Notes: generated by a model not told the origin, from the sequence alone. Shown: positions 1 through 9,914, counted from the first letter of the stretch. The stretch is 43,950 nt of DNA from Prevotella sp. P2-180 (GCF_002251435.1 NZ_NPJI01000047.1:1-43950); one strand, 5' to 3'. Numbers and translations are program-made.

Positions 1-36
1 GCTTTGAATGATTTTGTATAATTGTTTCTGACACTA

Positions 37-44
37 CAAAGATA
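37..44 (-). promoter_or_regulatory. Possible -7 promoter element of a gene lying left of the window
   Basis: On the minus strand this reads TATCTTTG, a match to the Bacteroidetes -7 element TAnnTTTG. I see no convincing TTTG at the expected distance upstream. It would serve a leftward gene outside the window. The rest of 1-200 is AT-rich and holds no coding frame that I can support. Confidence 0.3.
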
Positions 45-206
45 CAAAATTTCCGCGTAATACGGAAGTATTCAAAGCCTTTTTTATTTAAATAATGTTA
101 TATAACTTTACTTCCGAAACTTGAGTACTTTATTCAAAATATTCAATAGCATTGTGGCGCTGTAAAGTATGGGCAGTCGAATTTTTAGAAACTATCGGTT
201 GAAAAG

Positions 207-238
207 TTTGGTGGATAGAGGGATTTATTGTATATTTG
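207..238 (+). promoter_or_regulatory. Bacteroidetes-type promoter of the HU-like gene
   Basis: TTTG at 207-210, a 20-bp spacer, then TATATTTG at 231-238. This is a full match to the Bacteroidetes housekeeping consensus. Transcription should start near 244, which leaves a leader of about 185 nt before the start codon at 431, and that leader contains four 21-bp repeats. Confidence 0.75.
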
Positions 239-258
239 CAGCCTGAATGAATAATGTT

Positions 259-342
259 GCACGACGCGAAACGTACATTGCACGGCGTGAAACATATATC
301 CCACGACGAGGAACGTACATTTCGCGCCGTGGAATATACTTC
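259..342 (+). repeat. Four tandem 21-bp imperfect repeats in the HU-gene leader
   Basis: Units at 259-279, 280-300, 301-321 and 322-342 follow each other without a gap. Each carries a core like CACGRCGNGRAAC followed by an AT-rich tail. The second unit contains the self-complementary CACGGCGTG. The period is exactly two helical turns, and the array lies between the promoter and the start codon, so it should be transcribed. It could be a protein operator array or an RNA element; the sequence alone does not decide. Confidence 0.75.
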
Positions 343-430
343 AGATAGGCTGTACGCAGACTTTTGTATAGGCTATCGGCAGAGATTTATTACCGCATTC
401 ATTAACTAATAACAGAAAGGGAACTACTAC

Positions 431-1054
431 ATGACACAATTTGTGCTGAAAGAGATGAACGATCTCGATGGTAAAGGCAAGGGAAGAGTCTATCCACAAG
501 TGGTGATTAACAGGTTGATGACAACCGAAGACCTTGTGGAACGTATGCAGAACAACACACGCTTGGGTTCTGCTGTCATACATGCTATGCTTCTTTCGCT
601 GGGCGAGAACATTGCGACATTGCTCGATTCTGGTTTTTCGGTTAAGATAGACAACTTCGGCACCTTCTCGCTCTCGCTCGGCTTTGCCGACAAGAAAGGC
701 AACAAACTGGAGGACGAGGACGACAAGATGAAATACAGGAGGGTGATGGTGAAGAACATTACGTTCAAGCCGGAGAGCGACTTGATATTCAAAATAAACA
801 AGAACATTAGACTTGAGAGACATGTGCCGGGAGTGGTGAAATCGGAGAGCGACAGTTTCACTCCTGAGGAACGAAGGCTGCGCGCCATTGATTTCATCGA
901 ACGGCATGGGCAAATAACCCTGCAGGAATATGCCAACCTGAACAACATCAGCCGCTCAAAGGCATCGCGCGAACTGAACAAATTGGAGGGCATTGAGGGC
1001 AGTGGCATCAGAGGCTACGGCAACGCTCCGCACAAGGTCTGGAAAAAGAAATAG
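431..1054 (+). CDS. HU-like DNA-binding protein with C-terminal helix-turn-helix-like domain
   Basis: A 207-aa protein of the Bacteroidetes HU/IHF-like family. Residues about 1-130 fit the HU-type fold: an alpha-helical start with HAMLLSLGENIATLLDSG, then the beta-arm region around VKIDNFGTFSLSLG, which matches the HU motif GFGtF. Bacterial HU is about 90 aa, so this is a long form. Residues about 145-207 form a second domain, with TLQEYANLNNISRSKASRELNKL resembling a winged helix. Likely role: nucleoid or locus-specific DNA binding. It is transcribed alone from the promoter at 207-238, with a long repeat-bearing leader that suggests regulation, possibly by itself. The start at 431 follows an A-rich stretch, as usual in this phylum. 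Sure of the family, unsure of the role. Confidence 0.8.
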   Translation: MTQFVLKEMNDLDGKGKGRVYPQVVINRLMTTEDLVERMQNNTRLGSAVIHAMLLSLGENIATLLDSGFSVKIDNFGTFSLSLGFADKKGNKLEDEDDKMKYRRVMVKNITFKPESDLIFKINKNIRLERHVPGVVKSESDSFTPEERRLRAIDFIERHGQITLQEYANLNNISRSKASRELNKLEGIEGSGIRGYGNAPHKVWKKK

Positions 1055-1076
1055 CCACTTGTCGGGACAGCGCGCG

Positions 1077-1117
1077 AGGGACAGGGGACAAGTCCGTGTC
1101 CTGCCTCCTCATTTTTT
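1077..1117 (+). terminator. Probable terminator after the HU-like gene
   Basis: A GC-rich hairpin, GAGG..CAGG..ACA pairing with TGTCCTGCCTC with small bulges, is followed by six T residues at 1112-1117. It lies just after the stop codon at 1054. Confidence 0.45.
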
Positions 1118-1181
1118 GTAACATTTGAGATTATATTTTTGAATATCCCTGCTGGAAAGTGACCTGTCCTCTGTCCTGATG

Positions 1182-1424
1182 TCAGTCCTTCGATATTATC
1201 TCGTTTATATATGTCTTCAGGTAGGCGGACAATGACAAGTCCGCCCCCTTATGTCTCATCACGAAATAGGGGATGAGGTTTATCAACACATAAAAGATTA
1301 CAGATGCCACGCCGAAACATATCTTCATACAGAAGGATAAATCAGCAAATGTGGCACAATAAAGACAAGTTGTCATGGCAATAAAGAAGGCTAAAGCCAA
1401 CAATATCAGATATTTTCTTCTCAT
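1182..1424 (-). CDS. Small membrane protein, unknown function
   Basis: An 80-aa protein with two hydrophobic segments, at residues about 4-24 (KYLILLALAFFIAMTTCLYC) and 33-54, and a short charged C-terminus. This predicts a two-helix inner-membrane protein. I do not recognise a family. It is the last gene of a leftward run of small genes (1182-2090) and lies 31 bp after the KOW-like gene. Its small size and lack of motifs limit the call. Confidence 0.5.
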   Translation of the reverse strand: MRRKYLILLALAFFIAMTTCLYCATFADLSFCMKICFGVASVIFYVLINLIPYFVMRHKGADLSLSAYLKTYINEIISKD

Positions 1425-1455
1425 AGTGTTGTCGAATGATTATATATTAAACGAC

Positions 1456-1644
1456 TTATGGAATGATGGATACCTTGTCATCCGGTATCGTCAATACAGC
1501 GAGACATTCATCCCCGACTACAAGTCTAAAGCCAATCTTGACCTTACCAATATCCCCATATCCTACACATTTGCCCACAATTCCTGCCATATAGCCTTTC
1601 GTAACTATCAGTTGGTCACCTTTATTATACTTTTGGCTACTCAT
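1456..1644 (-). CDS. Small KOW-like protein, unknown function
   Basis: A 62-aa protein. The stretch GDQLIVTKGYMAGIVGKCVG resembles a KOW motif, the RNA- or protein-binding beta-barrel element found in NusG and uL24. No other domain fits in this length. It sits between a zinc-ribbon microprotein (14 bp upstream) and a small membrane protein, all reading left, so co-transcription is likely. The KOW assignment is by eye. Function unknown. Confidence 0.5.
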   Translation of the reverse strand: MSSQKYNKGDQLIVTKGYMAGIVGKCVGYGDIGKVKIGFRLVVGDECLAVLTIPDDKVSIIP

Positions 1645-1658
1645 ATCTTTTCGTGCTA

Positions 1659-1775
1659 CTAATACTCATCTTCTTCGTCGTCTTCCTGCCATCTGTTGTC
1701 ACAGTCAGGACAAACATATGATACACCATCGTGGTATGCATCTTCGCAACCACAATTAGGACATTCTATTAACAT
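1659..1775 (-). CDS. 38-aa zinc-ribbon microprotein
   Basis: A short frame encodes MLIECPNCGCEDAYHDG followed by VSYVCPDCDNRW and an acidic tail. Two CPxC knuckles (C5/C8 and C22/C25) make a classic rubredoxin-type zinc ribbon, similar to the N-terminal knuckles of PhnA-like proteins. The start at 1775 gives exactly this compact domain, and the frame stops at 1659. The neighbours are a membrane-anchored unknown protein upstream and a KOW-like protein 14 bp downstream. The highly acidic C-terminus (EDDEEDEY) suggests protein-protein contact rather than DNA binding. The conserved Cys spacing makes chance unlikely. Confidence 0.6.
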   Translation of the reverse strand: MLIECPNCGCEDAYHDGVSYVCPDCDNRWQEDDEEDEY

Positions 1776-1784
1776 AATAAATAT

Positions 1785-2090
1785 TTATTTAAAAGGGTTA
1801 ATACTTCTGTATTTTGCATACTTGCTATGACCTGTATAATACGACTCGCCAACTTTGTAGGAGTTGCATATTTCACCATAATGCACTAATTGAATAACGG
1901 ACTGCAAATTTGCTTTCCATGCTTTGTCGAATGCCACCTTTGGGATGCCATCAGCCCGGAAAAACGAACGTTGACAGGGATTTCTTACTTCAGAAGGCTT
2001 GTGAAATACTACATAACCCCCTATGGCCAAAATTGATACACCGGCGACAGTCCCAACGCCAATTAAAATTTTTTTTGCTGTTGTTTTCAT
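1785..2090 (-). CDS. Membrane-anchored or exported small protein, unknown function
   Basis: A 101-aa protein. After a basic N-terminus (MKTTAKK) there is one hydrophobic segment at residues about 8-29 (ILIGVGTVAGVSILAIGGYVVF), then a soluble part rich in Tyr, Lys and Ser with two Cys. This fits a single-pass or signal-anchored protein facing the periplasm. No family recognised. It is the first gene of the small leftward group and has a promoter at 2161-2192. Confidence 0.5.
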   Translation of the reverse strand: MKTTAKKILIGVGTVAGVSILAIGGYVVFHKPSEVRNPCQRSFFRADGIPKVAFDKAWKANLQSVIQLVHYGEICNSYKVGESYYTGHSKYAKYRSINPFK

Positions 2091-2160
2091 ATTATTTTTT
2101 TTTTTGTTTTCGCCAATGATTTCATGTCAAACACAGGGGCGAAGCCTATGAATGACGGCG

Positions 2161-2192
2161 CAAAGGTATGAACAAAAAAATATATGAGCAAC
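2161..2192 (-). promoter_or_regulatory. Promoter of the small leftward gene group
   Basis: On the minus strand, GTTG (2192-2189), a 20-bp spacer and TACCTTTG (2168-2161). This is a full -7 match with a one-mismatch -33 element. Transcription would start near 2155 and read into the gene starting at 2090. Confidence 0.6.
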
Positions 2193-2210
2193 GAAAAATC
2201 AAAAAAGATA

Positions 2211-2256
2211 TGGTACGCGTACCAACGATTTCTTATGGGGGATGGTATGCGTACCA
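2211..2256. promoter_or_regulatory. Paired palindromic operator-like sites
   Basis: TGGTACGCGTACCA (2211-2224) is a perfect 14-bp palindrome. TGGTATGCGTACCA (2243-2256) is the same site with one change. The centres are 32 bp apart, about three helical turns, so a dimer or tetramer could bind both on one face. The pair lies 19-64 bp upstream of the -33 element of the leftward promoter at 2161-2192, and 28 bp past the stop of the 469-aa gene. Confidence 0.55.
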
Positions 2257-2283
2257 TAATTTTGGTCATTATTACAATTGTTT

Positions 2284-3693
2284 CTATTCAAAAAGTTCGT
2301 CAATATCCTCATACTTTTTGGGACAGCTGCCCTTTCTTCGATAACCAAAGTCAACTTCAGTGGTTGGTTTGCCATTATATAGGAATAACTTGGCCAAAGG
2401 CTTCACTGGAAAATTTGATTTCCCTTTGACCAACACATTTTTCTTGTTTTCTTCAGATTTTATACGGTCTCCCATTAATAAACGACCACAAAAATATATA
2501 AGTCTGTTTTTTTTGTCAGATTTCCAATTGTATTTATAGTCTTCTCCAACCTTAACTAATTCCATGTATCCTTTCTTAATGGCTTTCATGATAGTTTCTC
2601 TTGGATTCTCTACATAGTAATGAAAATCTTTCAGCAAAGGCAGTTCTTCAATTTTTGGGTTGGCTACCAGTTCATAATTAGAGATGTCGTTACTCTTATT
2701 GTCCAACAACTTCTGCTGTTCGCTTGTTTCGATAGAAACACAATGTTCTGTCATTTTCAAGAATTCAGTATGGTCAGCTTTCTCCAAGACGAAGTCGCCC
2801 CCAAATATGTCACCTTTCGTAAACGAGGTAAAATATGCATGCACGATTGGCATTTCTGTCTTTTTCTTTTCAATAAAATTACCAATCAGATGTTTATCGT
2901 AGTCATTCAGCCAGTCTTGCTTAGCAAAAACATTTATTGAATTGACAACTTGATAAAAACCAATTAAGTTTCTGATTGACAAACTATCTAAAAATGTATC
3001 TATCGATGAAAAATCTAAAGTACATTTTGAGACAATTTCAATAGTTGGTTTGATTTCATTGATATCATCATCAGAACAACCGTCATTTTTCAAATTCTTT
3101 ACCATTAGCGACTTGGCATCTTCATATAATGCCCGAATCTTTAATGAGATATCTTCTTCCGATCCTTCCTCTGATAATACCTCTATTTTACTATTCATTT
3201 CTCTTTGCATGTTTAAGAATAAACATAAATGAGAACACAAATCAGAAGCTGTTTTGTAGTTAATATCGTATTCCTTTATTGTATCTTTGAACAACTGTAA
3301 GTTACATTCCTTTATGCTTCTTTTCAATTCACTTTTCGCATAAGTGTTGCAGTCAAGTTTCTTGTCGATAATAATGTCACAAGCTATATCAAGCGAAATG
3401 TCGTGTGTCATATTTTCAAACAAACTTTCTATCGTCATCAAAGGGTGCGAATTCTTGGAAATATCCCATTCGTTATAATTTTCTTCGAGATAACGAACTA
3501 GTATAATGTATAAAACTCTACATAAGGGATGGATAAATGACAACCAGAATACATTTAATCCGATATAAGTTTTTAATTTGACATTATCAGGATTGTCCAA
3601 TGCCATCTTTTGGTATTGTTCAATTTCTTTTCGTTCATCTTCTTTAATTGCCAATGCATTTTTTATGGCATTGATATATACAATATTGTTCAT
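2284..3693 (-). CDS. Unknown 469-aa protein
   Basis: I do not recognise this protein. It is soluble, charged and mostly helical, with no signal peptide. Residues about 45-70 are hydrophobic (LNVFWLSFIHPLCRVLYIILV) and could be a buried helix or membrane-associated segment. The last 100 residues form a separate basic module, PRETIMKAIKKGYMELVKVGEDYKYNWKS onward, ending in FGYRRKGSCPKKYEDIDELFE. That module resembles short phage or mobile-element C-terminal domains, but I cannot name it. AT-rich codon use contrasts with the glycosidase genes and suggests acquired DNA. It starts 28 bp after the ATPase gene on the same strand. Confidence 0.6.
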   Translation of the reverse strand: MNNIVYINAIKNALAIKEDERKEIEQYQKMALDNPDNVKLKTYIGLNVFWLSFIHPLCRVLYIILVRYLEENYNEWDISKNSHPLMTIESLFENMTHDISLDIACDIIIDKKLDCNTYAKSELKRSIKECNLQLFKDTIKEYDINYKTASDLCSHLCLFLNMQREMNSKIEVLSEEGSEEDISLKIRALYEDAKSLMVKNLKNDGCSDDDINEIKPTIEIVSKCTLDFSSIDTFLDSLSIRNLIGFYQVVNSINVFAKQDWLNDYDKHLIGNFIEKKKTEMPIVHAYFTSFTKGDIFGGDFVLEKADHTEFLKMTEHCVSIETSEQQKLLDNKSNDISNYELVANPKIEELPLLKDFHYYVENPRETIMKAIKKGYMELVKVGEDYKYNWKSDKKNRLIYFCGRLLMGDRIKSEENKKNVLVKGKSNFPVKPLAKLFLYNGKPTTEVDFGYRRKGSCPKKYEDIDELFE

Positions 3694-3721
3694 TTCACTT
3701 ACTTGAATTTGTTAAAGTTAA

Positions 3722-4756
3722 TTAAACAAGCCATAGCCCGAAGAATCGGTCGTATATCTGATACTCCCCGTTGTTATCAAGTAGCAATTCCTTTCCCACC
3801 AATGATTTGACGGCGGTTTTCACTGTGCTTGCAGCACCAAGCTGATATTTTGTCAGGAATGCCTTTCCCTGAATTTCCTTGATTGTCCCCTCTGTAGCAA
3901 CTGCATGAAGTACTTTCGCTTGAATGGGAGTTACAAGACGAAGGAACGTTTGGAATGTACCCTCGTTTTCCAAGAGTATGTCAGCAAGAATGTCGTCAAC
4001 TGTTGCCTTGTCGATTGTCTCAATACCTGTCTCGTAGAGTCGGTTGAGTAGAGTGTGAACGTACCATGTGTGAGAAGAAAGTTTGGTGTATAGATAGTCA
4101 AATGTTTCCTCATCAATCGACTGTCCGTTATTTCTCATCATATCCGAAGAAAAAGCATAATATGCCGACTTGTCAATTGTTCCAAGCGGCATCATTTGAG
4201 TACTTTGATAAAATGGTCTGGAGGCTGAGGCAAACATATTCTCGAGTACATGACGCTGGCTACCAGAGAAGATGAAGTTGACATTTGTAAGTCTTTGGAT
4301 ATAGGAGCGCAAGAGAGCTTCCACATTTTTGTCGGCATAGCCTGCTATCGTCTGAAATTCATCAAATGCCACGAAACATCTATAATCAGATTGTTCCATA
4401 TATGCAAATATCTCAGACAAAGAGTATTCTCCCTGTCCAGGCTCCACATCAACCTTGAATCCTGGTTCGCCTGTCATTGTATCAGCCAATTTCTTGACTA
4501 ACAATTCAAGGCTGTCAGTCTGATAAAGATCAACGTAAAAGCATTTTACATCATTGTCCTCCTGCATATTACGGAACACATGATGTATAAGACCTGTCTT
4601 ACCCATACGTCGTGGACTTGTCAAGGTAATATTTCGGCCATTTAGCAATGCTGATATGATTTTGTCAGTCTCTTTTTGCCTGTCACAAAAGTACTCTGGC
4701 GAGACATATCCCGTCAGCACAAATGGGTTGAGTGGTATTCTTTTTTTCTTATTCAT
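3722..4756 (-). CDS. STAND/AAA-type ATPase (archaeal-ATPase-like family)
   Basis: A 344-aa ATPase of the family common in Bacteroidales genomes, often in many copies. The Walker A loop is at residues 46-56 (TSPRRMGKTGL). Walker B is at 128-135 (FVAFDEFQ). A sensor-like FIFSGSQR follows at 161-168. The C-terminal third looks like a winged helix (TKYQLGAASTVKTAVKSLVGKELL), typical of this family. The usual partner nuclease domain of some relatives is absent. It ends in GLWLV with no extension, so this is the short form. The biological role of the family is poorly known. It is upstream of the 469-aa gene with a 28-bp gap. Confidence 0.8.
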   Translation of the reverse strand: MNKKKRIPLNPFVLTGYVSPEYFCDRQKETDKIISALLNGRNITLTSPRRMGKTGLIHHVFRNMQEDNDVKCFYVDLYQTDSLELLVKKLADTMTGEPGFKVDVEPGQGEYSLSEIFAYMEQSDYRCFVAFDEFQTIAGYADKNVEALLRSYIQRLTNVNFIFSGSQRHVLENMFASASRPFYQSTQMMPLGTIDKSAYYAFSSDMMRNNGQSIDEETFDYLYTKLSSHTWYVHTLLNRLYETGIETIDKATVDDILADILLENEGTFQTFLRLVTPIQAKVLHAVATEGTIKEIQGKAFLTKYQLGAASTVKTAVKSLVGKELLLDNNGEYQIYDRFFGLWLV

Positions 4757-4760
4757 ATCA

Positions 4761-4788
4761 TCACGTATTTTACGTCACGTACTTCACG
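4761..4788 (-). repeat. Two 14-bp direct repeats in the ATPase-gene leader
   Basis: TCACGTATTTTACG (4761-4774) is followed at once by TCACGTACTTCACG (4775-4788), with 12 of 14 bases equal. They lie between a -7 element (TATATTTG, minus strand, 4801-4794) and the ATPase start codon at 4756, so they are in the short 5' leader. Confidence 0.5.
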
Positions 4789-4793
4789 CGATG

Positions 4794-4801
4794 CAAATAT
4801 A
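4794..4801 (-). promoter_or_regulatory. Putative -7 element of the ATPase gene
   Basis: TATATTTG on the minus strand, a perfect TAnnTTTG. The base stretch 20 bp further up (TGTA) is a poor -33 element. The leader to the start at 4756 would be about 35 nt. Confidence 0.45.
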
Positions 4802-4896
4802 CGTCTTTTTGATGACAATTCTACAGAGAGAAGAAAATAATTAACTTTATTTATATTTATCTCCAAATATTGTAATGCGCGGATTCAACTAACAAG

Positions 4897-5070
4897 TATT
4901 ATTTAAACCAAAGAGATAAAGAGAAAAAGAGGGGTTTTGTTGATGGAGTAGGTCGCAAGCGACAGAGGAAAAGAGGTTTTGCGCAGCTCTCTATAAGCTC
5001 TAAATGCCTTGGCATTCAACCTCTATCATTATACAAATACTCTTAAACTCTTAAACTCTTTGGTAAAAAA
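4897..5070. repeat. Palindromic repeat element, long-loop variant
   Basis: The left arm (4902-4932) reads TTTAAACCAAAGAGATAAAG and on. The right arm (5035-5066) ends CTCTTAAACTCTTTGGTAAA. They are inverted copies with about 100 bp between them. The loop itself carries small hairpins such as GTCGCAAGCGAC and AATGCCTTGGCATT. The arms match those of the elements at 5087 and 34030. The stretch 4757-5205 holds no gene; these repeats fill most of it. Confidence 0.6.
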
Positions 5071-5086
5071 CTACGAAGGGTATTAT

Positions 5087-5172
5087 TTAAACCACAGAGT
5101 TAAAGAGAAAAAGAGATTAGTATAAATACTCTATATCTCTTAAACTCTGTGGTTTAAAATAACTTCCGAAGT
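5087..5172. repeat. Palindromic repeat element, copy A
   Basis: The left arm begins TTTAAACCACAGAGTTAAAG and the right arm ends CTTAAACTCTGTGGTTTAAA, giving a hairpin of about 70 bp. It is followed by ATAACTTCCGAAGT. The same roughly 86-bp sequence occurs in inverted orientation at 34030-34117 with only a few differences. It lies just beyond the stop of the leftward GH43 gene and may act as a transcript end. It fits a REP-like or non-autonomous mobile repeat. Confidence 0.7.
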
Positions 5173-5205
5173 AACACTTTATTATGGGGGCATATAATTG
5201 AGCGA

Positions 5206-7200
5206 TTAATTTATCAAATATATCTTATCCTTACCATTGTAAGTGCACTTCACGGTGGCACGTCCTGCAACAATCTTGCTCACCTCATACTTTACAGGAC
5301 CATTTGCGCTTACCTTTATCACTGATTTTTCGCTGAGCGGCGCATAGGTCTGATAGTGGCCTAGGTCTGTATAGCCATTCTGGTTGGTAGAGAACACTGG
5401 TTGCTTAGGAATAGCTATCTCCTTACCATCCACCATAATCCTAACCTCAGGAACAGGTGACGGAACGATGGCCGACACTGGCATGTCATTCTTCGCAAAT
5501 CCCAGTCCGTAAATATCCACGAGGCCTTCGTTGCCCTTGCCTTCCACCTTGAGATAGATGGCATGCTTGCCTGTGAGACCTTCCACTGCAGGCACAGGCA
5601 CATTGTAGTAGCGCACATCCTTCGAGGCGTTGGCAGGCACATTCACCACGGCAATCTCCTTACCATTCCATGTACTGTTAGAATATGGTCCGTCGAGCAT
5701 TACACGTATTTTAGCCGCTCCCTTGCCTTTTGAGGCAATGCCAATGCTGAGCTGCGTGTTGTCGCCCTTCTGTGTGCCAGCGAAGGCCTTAATGCCCTTT
5801 GTGTCCTGGGCGAGGCCGCCGAAGCCGAAGTATTTGAATCCTACTACACCGCCGTTAGGCACGTCGGCGAGAGTCATGCCGTTGTTCCACACGTCGAAGT
5901 TGTCTTGCAGCCAGCGTTGGTCGCTCATATAGCAAGCGTAACCGGCTGAATAATAAGCGTAGGGGGGAAGACCGAAGATATGGAATCCCTCGCTCGTCAC
6001 CTCAGCTCCGGTGTATTTCATTCCGTCTGAAGCCTCGGCAGTCCACTCGTTGTTCTTAGAATAAGGGTCGTAGGCAGTGATGCGCACCATTCCGCCCTTT
6101 GCCACAGGCTTCTTGTCCCACTCAATCTTTATAGGAGCCACCATGGCTTGGCGTGCAAATCCAAAGCCGCGTGGCGGACGATGATAGAACACATACCACT
6201 GGCCGTTGATTTCCTGTATCGAGCCGTGTGTGTTATGGGCGGCGTTCATGCCCACGAGATGCGAGCCATCTTCGTTAGGCACAATACCACGGGAGTCGAC
6301 GAGGACACCGCCTGAGCGCCATGGGCCGAGAGGAGAGTCGCCGAAAGCATAACGCAGTGCTGAGTTGGTAGAGCCCTGTCCGTATTCCGGTCCGCTATAT
6401 CCCGAGAACACCATCACATACTTGTTTCCCACCTGGCGAATGCTCGATGCCTCGAAGAAGTTGAAGTCGCCAGGGTTCTGCCCCTTGTATAGAGCCGGAT
6501 ATTGTGTGCCCTCGGGGTCACGTATCACGCCGTAACGCTCCGATGCTGGCAGGAAATAGTCGCGTATCTCCGTTCCCGGACGTACACCGTACATGTTGTC
6601 TTGGTCAAGCTCGTAGGCAGTGGAATGCCGGAAGCCATAGAACACGTAAGCCCTGTAACCCTTGGCATAGTCGGGGTCCTTTTTGTTTGTAATTTTTTCA
6701 ACAAATACCGATGGGTCAAAATCTATGAGCGACCCTTCTACACATGCCGTTCCGTCGGCATTGAGGTTTACTGGAGTGAATGGTCCGTCGGGGCGGTCGC
6801 CCTTGCACACCATTGGCACTCGGCGCCATCCGCGAGAATGCGGGTAGAGCCAATAAGTCTTCTTGCCCGTGGTCTTGTCTACAGTCTCCACGAGGTCAGG
6901 AGCAAACATTGTGTCCCACTGTCCGTTGATGAAGTAAGAGAAGATAGGGCCCTCGTCGCGCCATTGAGTAAGGTCTTCTACCGGAGCCGACCACATACGG
7001 ATGTCTGGACCGCAGTAGGCGGTGTAGGTAAGGTCATGTGAGCCAATGATGTATGCTCTCATCTTTCCCGGATTGTCCGGATCTTCAAACACACGAGGCT
7101 CGCCGTCGGGAAGATGTTCCCACAACGGCAGATAAGGGTTTTGGGCAGTAGCCGCTGTCGCCATCAGTGCGAATGCGGCAGTCATAAGTTTTTTAATCAT
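5206..7200 (-). CDS. Secreted glycoside hydrolase family 43 protein with C-terminal carbohydrate-binding-like domain
   Basis: A 664-aa protein. Signal peptide at residues 1-20 (MIKKLMTAAFALMATAATAQ). Residues about 21-375 form a five-bladed GH43 propeller. The candidate catalytic base is in EPRVFEDPD (Asp40), the transition-state Asp in DFDPSVF (Asp162) and the acid Glu in FFEASS (Glu250). Residues about 410-575 resemble a CBM6-type beta-sandwich, followed by about 80 residues of unknown type. GH43 enzymes remove arabinofuranosyl or xylosyl units from hemicellulose. It follows the CE6-GH43 gene by 29 bp, so both probably act on the same arabinoxylan in the periplasm or at the surface. The exact substrate and subfamily cannot be read from sequence. 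Confidence 0.85.
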   Translation of the reverse strand: MIKKLMTAAFALMATAATAQNPYLPLWEHLPDGEPRVFEDPDNPGKMRAYIIGSHDLTYTAYCGPDIRMWSAPVEDLTQWRDEGPIFSYFINGQWDTMFAPDLVETVDKTTGKKTYWLYPHSRGWRRVPMVCKGDRPDGPFTPVNLNADGTACVEGSLIDFDPSVFVEKITNKKDPDYAKGYRAYVFYGFRHSTAYELDQDNMYGVRPGTEIRDYFLPASERYGVIRDPEGTQYPALYKGQNPGDFNFFEASSIRQVGNKYVMVFSGYSGPEYGQGSTNSALRYAFGDSPLGPWRSGGVLVDSRGIVPNEDGSHLVGMNAAHNTHGSIQEINGQWYVFYHRPPRGFGFARQAMVAPIKIEWDKKPVAKGGMVRITAYDPYSKNNEWTAEASDGMKYTGAEVTSEGFHIFGLPPYAYYSAGYACYMSDQRWLQDNFDVWNNGMTLADVPNGGVVGFKYFGFGGLAQDTKGIKAFAGTQKGDNTQLSIGIASKGKGAAKIRVMLDGPYSNSTWNGKEIAVVNVPANASKDVRYYNVPVPAVEGLTGKHAIYLKVEGKGNEGLVDIYGLGFAKNDMPVSAIVPSPVPEVRIMVDGKEIAIPKQPVFSTNQNGYTDLGHYQTYAPLSEKSVIKVSANGPVKYEVSKIVAGRATVKCTYNGKDKIYLIN

Positions 7201-7229
7201 AATATTTTAGTATTTCAATTTTTTCTTCG

Positions 7230-9590
<2,361 letters not shown>

Positions 9591-9630
9591 TTAATGTGAG
9601 TTTCGTTTTATATTCTCAATAAATGTGGTG

Positions 9631-9638
9631 CAAAGTTA
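9631..9638 (-). promoter_or_regulatory. Putative -7 element of the hemicellulase pair
   Basis: TAACTTTG on the minus strand, 59 bp upstream of the CE6-GH43 start codon. A TTTG occurs upstream, but only 13 bp away, so the -33 match is poor; an activator-dependent promoter is possible. Confidence 0.4.
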
Positions 9639-9764
9639 GTGAAAAATTTTCCAAACGCACATTTGTTTTGTAACATAAACATGAATTATTGTTTCATAAT
9701 TCCTTTTTATGTTTATTTCCACTATTATTTAGGCAAAAAATGAATAATTTTTGTTTATACCTGC

Positions 9765-9784
9765 ATAGTATCCGGTAATACTAT
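9765..9784. promoter_or_regulatory. Inverted repeat between divergent genes
   Basis: ATAGTAT (9765-9771), a 6-bp spacer, and ATACTAT (9778-9784) form a perfect 7-6-7 inverted repeat. It lies in the 342-bp gap between the hemicellulase pair and the QueD-like gene, 49 bp upstream of the QueD promoter. A related GGTAATA sequence occurs inverted near 9810-9820. The rest of the gap is AT-rich with nothing else that I can name. Confidence 0.35.
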
Positions 9785-9832
9785 CAATTTTCAACTTAAT
9801 AAATATTCTCTATTACCCGATAGATTTTTTCG

Positions 9833-9864
9833 TTTGTCTCGCTTTAGTAAATACCGTAACTTTG
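9833..9864 (+). promoter_or_regulatory. Promoter of the QueD-like gene
   Basis: TTTG (9833-9836), a 20-bp spacer and TAACTTTG (9857-9864), a complete Bacteroidetes promoter. Transcription should start near 9870. This rules out an upstream ATG at 9834 as the translation start and supports 9915. Confidence 0.75.
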
Positions 9865-9914
9865 CAGCAGAAAAGAAAAAACATTGTATAACTAAAAAAA
9901 AAGGAGAAAAAACT

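Noticed and set aside
2087..2269. Open frame of 60 codons on the minus strand across the promoter and palindromes
   Set aside because: It covers a promoter (2161-2192) and operator-like palindromes and has no protein-like pattern. Treated as chance.
9834..9914. Upstream extension of the QueD-like frame
   Set aside because: It begins inside the promoter (9833-9864), before the expected transcript start, and gives a lysine-rich stretch without family match.
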